64,000 bases of DNA from positions 1 through 64,000 of the forward strand of contig NZ_VSDO01000003.1 of the NCBI RefSeq assembly GCF_008084145.1, read 5' to 3'. Made by a program: the position numbers and the translations under genes. The notes below the pieces were generated by a model. That model did no database searches, had not been told where the DNA came from, and worked only from the letters and a program-made list of their open reading frames with translations. This document shows positions 58,549-64,000 of the stretch, in pieces. Each line of letters starts with the position of its first letter. The stretch's first letter is position 1. This stretch comes from Paenibacillus faecis (lineage in GTDB: Bacteria > Bacillota > Bacilli > Paenibacillales > Paenibacillaceae).

Positions 58549-59224
58549 AACCGTAATCCCCTCTCAGCTGGTCTCGGACAATGTTGCCGTGCTCGATCGC
58601 AATTACGCGCTTGCGCATCGTGTTGACGATATCTTTGTTATGGGTGGCCATCACGATGGTCGTTCCCCGGAAGTTGATCTCATCGAGCAGTTGCATAATG
58701 CCCCAGGAGGTTTCGGGATCGAGGTTCCCCGTGGGCTCGTCCGCGATAATGACGGACGGATTGTTGACGATGGCACGGGCGATCGCCACGCGCTGCTGCT
58801 CTCCCCCAGACAACTGGGACGGGTCGCGGTTGGCTTTATTTTTGAGCCCGACGAGCTCGAGCACTTCCATCGTGCGTTTCTTGATCACTTTCTTGGGCGC
58901 TTCGATAACCTCCAGCGCAAAAGCGACATTCTCATAGGCCGTCAGCTTGGGCAGCAGGCGAAAATCTTGGAAAATCACGCCGATATTCCGGCGAACATAA
59001 GGAATTTTGCGGGGTTTCAGCTTGCCGATGTTAAAACCGTTGACGGAAATCTGCCCTTTGGTGGGGACTTCCTCCCGATATATGAGCTTCATAAAAGTCG
59101 ATTTTCCCGCACCCGACGGGCCGACCAGGTAAACGAATTCATTGCGGTCGATCTTGACCGAGACACCCTTCAGCGCATGCGTGCCGTTCGGGTACGTCTT
59201 CCAAATATCCTGCATTTCTATCAC
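58538..59224 (-). CDS. ftsE: Cell division ATP-binding protein FtsE
   Basis: A 228-residue ATPase with Walker [11 protein letters not shown], signature LSGGEQQRV, Walker [14 protein letters not shown] and MATHNKDIV. The N-terminal [23 protein letters not shown] is typical of FtsE. It is followed by ftsX with an overlapping start. The region upstream, 59225-59481, shared with the divergent vanW-family gene, is AT-rich with no promoter I can assign with confidence. Confidence 0.96.
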   Translation of the reverse strand: MIEMQDIWKTYPNGTHALKGVSVKIDRNEFVYLVGPSGAGKSTFMKLIYREEVPTKGQISVNGFNIGKLKPRKIPYVRRNIGVIFQDFRLLPKLTAYENVAFALEVIEAPKKVIKKRTMEVLELVGLKNKANRDPSQLSGGEQQRVAIARAIVNNPSVIIADEPTGNLDPETSWGIMQLLDEINFRGTTIVMATHNKDIVNTMRKRVIAIEHGNIVRDQLRGDYGYDF

Positions 59225-59481
59225 TAGATCACGTCCTAAACTTGATTCCAGACCCTAAGTTGTCCATTCGACGAGGTTGCCTCTTTTTACCACATTGCAC
59301 ATTGTTGTACATTCGACATCTTCTCGCCAATTCCTTTAAAAGGCGAGCTATTTCATCAGTCCGTTACTTATTGTAACAAATATGTTACCACTTGAGTACC
59401 CGAAAGTTTCCTGAAACAGCAACATATATATGGTTGTACAATCGGGTTCCAAGAAAATTCGGAGCCTGACAAGGAGGCACC

Positions 59482-61179
59482 ATGCAAAAATACATGCGAG
59501 TAGGTGCGGTGACACTCGTCGGCTTGGCGCTTGCCGCCGCTATGCTCTATGGCGGTCTTTGGCTCTATGTATCACGGGATCTCGTACCTGCGGGAACGAC
59601 GGTCGGCTCTCTCCGGCTCGGCGGCCTTTCCGCCGATGAGGCGCTTCGATTGCTGGACGCCCGAATCGCCGATTTGGAGAGTCGTCGGGTGGAGTTTGCC
59701 GACACGGACGTCGCGCTTTCCTGGCGAGAGGCGGGGATCACCTGGAGCGCCCCGGGTTTCCGGGCCGGTCTGCGTTCCCTGACGGAAGGAGAAGTATGGC
59801 GGCGGACCCGGGCGCGGTTCCATTTCAAAAAGGAATGGGACCTTGAGGCCTCGTTCCATGCCTCCGCGTTAAAGCGGACCTTCAGTCCGGATTGGGAAAA
59901 ACGGCGGTTTGGCAGTCCGGTAAACGCCGTACGCACCCTCAACCCGGACGACTCCATCAGCTATTCGCCGGGTGCATCGGTTCGGCGCATCGACTGGCCT
60001 GTCCTGCAGCGGCGCTTGCTGGACGCCGCCGAGGAGGCCGAAGGCGGCGGCCAAGCGGGCAAGCCCGGCGGCTCCGCGGCAGGGGTCGTCGCCACGGTGC
60101 GGCTGCCGCTGATCGAGGTGCCGCCCGCCGTCACGGTCGAGTCCTTGAAGCGGCAGGGAATCCGGCGCAAGATCGCCGAATTCTCGACCGAGCTGGGGGC
60201 CAGCGGCGCCGGGCGGGCGCACAACGTGGACGCGGCGGCCCGCGCTCTCGACGGCCTGCTGCTGCCGCCGGACGGCGTGTTCGACTACGCGGCGGTCGTC
60301 CGCGCCGCCGAGGAGCAGTACGGCTTCCGCGAAGCCCCTGTCATCTTCGGCGGCCGCCTGGTGCCCGGCGTCGGCGGCGGGATCTGCCAGGTGTCCAGCA
60401 CGCTGTACAACGCCGCCGTCCGCGCGGGCCTGGACATCGTCGAGCGGCGCAACCACTCCGTGCCGGTCCGCTACGTGCCGCTCGGTCAGGACGCCACCTT
60501 CGCCGAGGGCCACATCAATTTCCGGTTCCGGAACACGACCAGAAACCACCTTTTGATCGCGGCCCGGGCGGAACAGGGGCGGATGACCGTCAAGCTGTTC
60601 GGCGATATCCCCGGGAACGTGCTTTACGACATGGAATCCAAGACGGCGAAAATCCTCCCCGCCGCAAATAAATATGTCGTAAATTCCGCTCTGCCCGCCG
60701 GCGGCCGCAAGGTCATCGTCAGAGGCAAACCCGGGTTCGTCGTCGACACGTACCGGGTCAAGTACGTCGACGGCCGAATCGCCGAGCGTATCCGCCTGTC
60801 GCGCGACACGTACCCGGCGCAGCCGAACGTGATCGCCGTCCCGCCCGGCGAGGGCGGTGGCGCGGGAGCGGCGCCGGACGACACGGGCGGGGCGAGCGGC
60901 GTGGGCGATGCGGCGGATGGCGCGGGCGGGGCGAGCGGCGTGGGCGATGCGGCGGATGGCGCGGGCGGGGCGAGCGACGCAGGCGATGCGGCGGATGGCG
61001 CGGGCGGGGCGGGCTGCGTGGGCGATACCGGCGACGTGCCCGCCGAGCGCGGCGCAGGCGATGCGCCAGCCGGGCGAGATCCGCAGCGCGGCGAAGACGC
61101 CCGCGAGCGAGGCCAGTCGCCCGAGGCACGCCCCCCGGCCCTGCTCGAGGACGGCGTCGGCGCTCCGCGCTTTCCTTAG
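59482..61179 (+). CDS. VanW family protein with repetitive low-complexity tail
   Basis: A 565-residue protein: N-terminal membrane anchor (VGLALAAAMLYGGLWLYVS), a YoaR/peptidoglycan-binding-like domain (about 40-230), the VanW core (DGVFDYAAVVRAAEEQYGFREAP and GGICQVSSTLYNAAVRAGLDIVERRNHS), and a G5-like strand region (about 395-455). Residues about 468-520 are four tandem 13-residue repeats (GASGVGDAADGAG type) and the last 50 are Arg/Pro/Glu-rich. VanW proteins occur in vancomycin-resistance and cell-envelope contexts but their reaction is unknown. AAGGAGG lies upstream of ATG. Part of the tail is duplicated downstream at 61570-61705. Confidence 0.86.
   Translation: MQKYMRVGAVTLVGLALAAAMLYGGLWLYVSRDLVPAGTTVGSLRLGGLSADEALRLLDARIADLESRRVEFADTDVALSWREAGITWSAPGFRAGLRSLTEGEVWRRTRARFHFKKEWDLEASFHASALKRTFSPDWEKRRFGSPVNAVRTLNPDDSISYSPGASVRRIDWPVLQRRLLDAAEEAEGGGQAGKPGGSAAGVVATVRLPLIEVPPAVTVESLKRQGIRRKIAEFSTELGASGAGRAHNVDAAARALDGLLLPPDGVFDYAAVVRAAEEQYGFREAPVIFGGRLVPGVGGGICQVSSTLYNAAVRAGLDIVERRNHSVPVRYVPLGQDATFAEGHINFRFRNTTRNHLLIAARAEQGRMTVKLFGDIPGNVLYDMESKTAKILPAANKYVVNSALPAGGRKVIVRGKPGFVVDTYRVKYVDGRIAERIRLSRDTYPAQPNVIAVPPGEGGGAGAAPDDTGGASGVGDAADGAGGASGVGDAADGAGGASDAGDAADGAGGAGCVGDTGDVPAERGAGDAPAGRDPQRGEDARERGQSPEARPPALLEDGVGAPRFP
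60883..61038 (+). repeat. Four tandem 39-base repeats within the VanW-family gene
   Basis: Units begin at 60883, 60922, 60961 and 61000, GCGGGCGGGGCGAGCGGCG and so on; units 1-3 are nearly identical and unit 4 diverges. Each encodes 13 residues, in frame, so copy-number change would only lengthen or shorten the tail. Confidence 0.9.
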
Positions 61180-61258
61180 CCGCCGCGCACACCCGCGTTA
61201 CCTTCGCCGCCCCCTAACCGCCGCTCGCCCGCGCTTCCCTCGCGCCCGCCCGCATTAG

Positions 61259-61453
61259 CGGCATTTTGAGGCGCTATTCCGGCCCGATTCGGCTTTTCGG
61301 GCAAAATAGCGGTCAAAAGGGCGCTTATTTTACTGGTACGGGCCCCGAAACCGGCTTTCGGCCCGTTTTTTCCAAAAATAAGGCCTCTTACGACCGCTAT
61401 TTCCCTCCATTGAGCCGATTTCGACAAAATAGCGCCCCAAAAGGCGCTTATTC
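61259..61453 (+). repeat. Dispersed hairpin-rich intergenic repeat, copy 3 (divergent)
   Basis: Shares with copies 1 and 2 the order of palindromic modules and the strings CGATTCGGCTT, AAAATAGCGGTCAAAAGGG, TTTTTTCCAAAAATAAG and TTTCGACAAAATAGCGCC, but many positions differ. It lies between the VanW-family gene and a duplicated copy of that gene's 3' end. No ORF in it is credible. Confidence 0.75.
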
Positions 61454-61469
61454 CTCCGACCGCCTCCTT

Positions 61470-61519
61470 CGGAGGGGGAGGCCATCGCCCGGAGGGGGAG
61501 GCCATCGCCCGGAGGGCGA
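61470..61519 (+). repeat. Short tandem repeat of a 20-base GC-rich unit
   Basis: CGGAGGGGGAGGCCATCGCC occurs twice in tandem plus a partial third copy (CGGAGGGCGAT). It lies between the dispersed repeat copy 3 and the duplicated gene tail. Confidence 0.8.
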
Positions 61520-61569
61520 TACCCGCGACGCTCCCGCCGAGCGCAGCGAGACGATGCTCCCGCCGGGTA

Positions 61570-61705
61570 CGGCGCAGGCGATGCGCCCACCAAGCGCGGT
61601 CCGCAGCGCTGTGAAGACGCCCGCAGGCGAGGCCAGTCGCCCGAGGCAAGCCTCCCCGGCCCTGCCCGAGGACGGCGTTGGCGCTCCGCGCTTCCCTTAG
61701 CCGCC
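61570..61705 (+). pseudogene. Duplicated, degenerate 3' end of the VanW-family gene
   Basis: This 136-base segment parallels 61050-61184 (the last 45 codons and stop of the VanW-family gene) along its length: CGGCGCAGGCGATGCG, GCGAGGCCAGTCGCCCGAGG, GAGGACGGCG, GCGCTCCGCGCTT and TTAGCCGCC all recur in order. The same final residues EDGVGAPRFP and stop are encoded. It has no start or upstream domain of its own. Distance between the copies is 520 bases. Confidence 0.8.
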
Positions 61706-61760
61706 ACTCGCCCGCCCGCGTTCCCCCTTGCCGCTCCCCGCCCCCCTCTCCTGCCCCGTC

Positions 61761-62426
61761 TCAAAGAGTGAGATCCCGCCCAGCCGAGCTCAGCCGGTAT
61801 GAGCGAATTCGCTCATTGCCGCTGTGGGGCAGGATCCATTTTTTGCGGGCCAGGTCGTACAGTATCGCCCTTGTCTTCTTTTCGCCAATCCCCATGCGCT
61901 GCCTGACCTCCCCGGGCGTTAAAGGGCCCCCGCTCCTCAAGAACAGCCGGATGACCTCCTTTTCCAGCCAGTCCGCCTCCGCCGCCGCGTTTTCTTCACC
62001 GAGCCAACGCCCGAGAAGCTGATGGATTTTCTGCTGGCAGTAGCGGGGACTCTCTTTGACGTCGTCAAAGGAGAACCGCAACACCTTCCAGCCATCGATC
62101 ATCAAATCGTTCTGTCTCCGACAATGGTCGGAAAACTGGATACGGCTGACATTCCTCCAATGAGGGCCGTAACCGTCAATTTCGATGGCCAGTTTCAATG
62201 GACCGCGAATGTACGCAAAATCGAGAAACCTGTATCCATCCTTAAAATCACTCACCTCGTATTCCGGATGGAGGTGCTGAAAATGTCCGAAAGCGGGCCA
62301 CCATACCGCCTCCAAAAACCATTTTTCCGCATAGCCATGCCCTTCCAGCAATCTTCTCGCACGTTCCCCCTCCCTCACTGCCAAGTGTTCTTTTATATAA
62401 TTTTCGTGCGCCTCAGTGAAAGCCAT
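61761..62426 (-). CDS. Endonuclease-fold (DUF559/Vsr-like) protein with C-terminal winged helix
   Basis: A 221-residue protein. Residues 60-150 contain YRFLDFAYIRGPLKLAIEIDGYGPH, a hydrophobic strand followed by ...R..D..L...GW-VLRFSFDDV, the layout of DUF559/very-short-patch-repair-like nucleases (core Asp, Glu, Gln/Lys positions; here D-E-D plus R/Q). The C-terminal 60 residues (TPGEVRQRMGIGEKKTRAILYDLARKKWILP) are a winged helix, so it may bind DNA as a regulator or a restriction-like nuclease. The gene stands alone; an extended -10 promoter and an intervening terminator-like hairpin lie upstream. The biological role is not known. Confidence 0.68.
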   Translation of the reverse strand: MAFTEAHENYIKEHLAVREGERARRLLEGHGYAEKWFLEAVWWPAFGHFQHLHPEYEVSDFKDGYRFLDFAYIRGPLKLAIEIDGYGPHWRNVSRIQFSDHCRRQNDLMIDGWKVLRFSFDDVKESPRYCQQKIHQLLGRWLGEENAAAEADWLEKEVIRLFLRSGGPLTPGEVRQRMGIGEKKTRAILYDLARKKWILPHSGNERIRSYRLSSAGRDLTL

Positions 62427-62550
62427 GCTTGTTCCCTCCTTTTCTACTTACTTAGAAAAAATGTTTATCGCTGGACTATCAAAGCAAAGCAGATCAATCA
62501 CGGTTAGCGGCGGTTTTTCGTGCAATGGATTCATTAGACTCATGAAAACG

Positions 62551-62597
62551 CAAAAAACGCCCTCTGCCCGGAGTTTATCTCCAAGGCAAAAGGCGTG
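62551..62597 (-). terminator. Terminator-like hairpin upstream of the endonuclease-fold gene
   Basis: On the minus strand ACGCC-TTTTGCC-TTGGAG and CTCCGGGCA-GAG-GGCGT form a two-part stem followed by TTTTTTG. No annotated minus-strand gene ends before it, and the next gene downstream starts at 62426, so it could end a short untranslated transcript (about 62685 to 62551) or act as an attenuator. Confidence 0.6.
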
Positions 62598-62690
62598 TGC
62601 TTCACGACTCTGCTCTGACTCTGCTCTAATATGAATTGGCCATCTCAGATATAGACTGACTATCTCAGCTTCAACCTGATTTTACCATTA

Positions 62691-62699
62691 ATTGTACCA
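62691..62699 (-). promoter_or_regulatory. Extended -10 promoter candidate in front of the hairpin
   Basis: TGGTACAAT on the minus strand is a TGn-extended -10 with five of six positions of TATAAT; no clear -35. It would start a transcript about 130 bases long ending at 62551. The leader contains two copies of GACTCTGCTCT (plus strand about 62609-62630). Confidence 0.4.
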
Positions 62700-62874
62700 C
62701 AATCGTCCCTCGGAATTCCATAAGTTCTGCCGTTTCCAGTCGGCCAGGGAACCCGGAAAGGAACGGGACTCCTATTGATTAATTTTCTTCTCGTATGGTA
62801 AGGTAAACCCACCTGATTTCCGACGGCTTCGGCTCGGGATCCAGCAGAATTACACAGAAAGGATTCATTGCATA

Positions 62875-64000
62875 ATGAAGTCTAATTCAACGATTTCCGA
62901 TCTCCTGCAAAAAGAGGAGTCCAATTCGACAAATATCGCGGCTGCCTCAGCTTCTCCTACGACGATCGATTCGATTGCCGAGTCGACACCGGATACAGCG
63001 GCTGGGTCAGCAATCGGGTCAGCGGCCGGGGCAGCGGCCCAGTCGGCGCCCGCCCCGGCGCCCAAACCCGCGGCGGGCGGCCGCTCGCGCGGCACCGGAA
63101 CGGCGCTGGCGGTCGCGGCCATCCTGCTTACGGCGGCGACGCTGCGCTCGCCGATCACGGGCGTGGGGCCGCTGATCGGCGAGATCCAGAGCAGCACCGG
63201 CCTGTCGCACACCCTGTCGGGTATGCTGACCACGCTGCCGCTGCTCGCCTTCGCCGTATTCGCCCTGGCCGCGCCGCGACTGGCGGCGCGCTGGGGAAGC
63301 GAGCCGACGCTGCTCTTTTGCATGATCATCATGACGGGAGGGATCCTGCTTCGTTCCCTGCCGTCGGTTCCCGCCCTGTTCGGCGGTACCGCGCTGGTCG
63401 GCAGCGCGATTGCCGTCGCCAACGTGCTGATCCCCGGCGTGATCAAGCGGGATTTCCCGCTGCGGATCGGTCTGATGACGTCGCTGTACACGTCTTTCAT
63501 GAACATGTGGTCCGCCATTTCCTCGGGCGTCAGCATGCCGCTGGCCCGGACCTTTTTGGGATGGCGCGGGGCGCTCGGCTTCTGGATTTTGCTCTCGGCG
63601 GCAACCGCCCTCGTCTGGATCCCGCTCGTACGCCGCTACGCCGCCAACCGGAAGAGTGCAGGCGCAGGGGCCGGGGCTGGCTACAGGAAATCCGGAGCGG
63701 TCTGGCGCTCCCCGGTCGCTTGGCAGGTGACCTTGTTCATGGGCCTGCAATCGGTCATGTTCTATATCGGCATCTCCTGGCTGCCGGAAATTTTGCATGA
63801 ACGGGGGATGAGCATGGACCAAGCCGGGTGGATGCTGTCCATCATGCAGTTGCTCAGCATGGTCGGCTCTTTTACCATGCCGTTGATCGCGGCGCGGACC
63901 CAAAGCCAAAAATGGCTGGCCGCCGCTTCCTCCGCCCTGTTCCTCGCCGGTTTCGCCGGCGTATGGCTCGGTCCCGCGTCATGGGCCATGCTGTTCATCA
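62875..64000 (+). CDS. MFS transporter, CynX/NimT family, truncated by the window end
   Basis: An open frame from ATG at 62875 (AAAGGA 11 bases upstream) to the window end with no stop, at least 375 codons. After an unusual 65-residue hydrophilic, Ala/Ser/Pro/Thr-rich N-terminal extension, hydrophobic helices begin at GTALAVAAILLTAATLRSPITGVGPLIGEI, which is the typical CynX/NimT-type first helix pair. Nine or ten helices are visible, with RFDFPLRIGLMTSLYT-like and QAGWMLSIMQLLSMVGSF segments. Relatives export or import cyanate, nitroimidazoles or unknown anions. The stop and the last helices lie beyond base 64000. Confidence 0.85.
   Translation, partial: MKSNSTISDLLQKEESNSTNIAAASASPTTIDSIAESTPDTAAGSAIGSAAGAAAQSAPAPAPKPAAGGRSRGTGTALAVAAILLTAATLRSPITGVGPLIGEIQSSTGLSHTLSGMLTTLPLLAFAVFALAAPRLAARWGSEPTLLFCMIIMTGGILLRSLPSVPALFGGTALVGSAIAVANVLIPGVIKRDFPLRIGLMTSLYTSFMNMWSAISSGVSMPLARTFLGWRGALGFWILLSAATALVWIPLVRRYAANRKSAGAGAGAGYRKSGAVWRSPVAWQVTLFMGLQSVMFYIGISWLPEILHERGMSMDQAGWMLSIMQLLSMVGSFTMPLIAARTQSQKWLAAASSALFLAGFAGVWLGPASWAMLFI

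Overview
The window looks like a chromosomal segment of a Gram-positive, Paenibacillus-type member of the Bacillales. The support is gene content and order (pcrB-pcrA-ligA; uvrBA near a MinJ-like PDZ protein, CtpB, an M23 hydrolase and FtsXE), strong AGGAGG-type ribosome binding sites, frequent TTG/GTG starts and consensus sigma-A promoters. The genus is an inference; no database search was possible.

Layout. 0-0.5 kb: the 5' end of a 16S rRNA gene (minus strand) with its leader and a consensus rrn promoter. 0.5-5 kb: two paralogous lipoprotein solute-binding proteins, then a radical SAM/SPASM protein with an unlisted 27-residue ORF behind a near-perfect Shine-Dalgarno sequence, closed by its own terminator; this is a candidate RiPP maturase/precursor pair. 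5-11 kb: ligA, pcrA, pcrB in one transcription unit. 11-13 kb: an acyltransferase and a GDPD-like protein. 13.3-41.5 kb: a surface-glycan locus. It has an initiating polyprenyl-phosphate glycosylphosphotransferase, two rhamnosyltransferase-like GT2 proteins, rmlDBCA for dTDP-L-rhamnose, a sugar-modification cassette, a GT2/SMR/GT-C membrane module, a 1669-residue methyltransferase-glycosyltransferase fusion, a Wzt/Wzm-type ABC exporter, an O-antigen-ligase-like protein with a TPR-like tail, and galU. The plan resembles the S-layer glycosylation loci described for Geobacillus stearothermophilus and Paenibacillus alvei. Its middle part (about 17-19 and 22.4-38.1 kb) is visibly AT-rich compared with the GC-rich flanks and carries two homopolymer tracts that could slip.

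42-64 kb: a U32 family protein, two small genes, uvrA-uvrB, motA-motB, a MinJ-like PDZ protein, a CtpA/CtpB-type protease, an M23 hydrolase, ftsX-ftsE, a VanW-family protein, an endonuclease-fold/winged-helix protein, and the start of an MFS transporter cut by the window end. FtsEX next to an M23 coiled-coil hydrolase fits the known FtsEX-controlled peptidoglycan hydrolysis arrangement.

Three intergenic regions (about 9.7-10.1, 52.65-53.05 and 61.26-61.45 kb) hold copies of the same hairpin-rich dispersed repeat, which no gene in the window explains. The third copy lies between two copies of the 3' end of the VanW gene.
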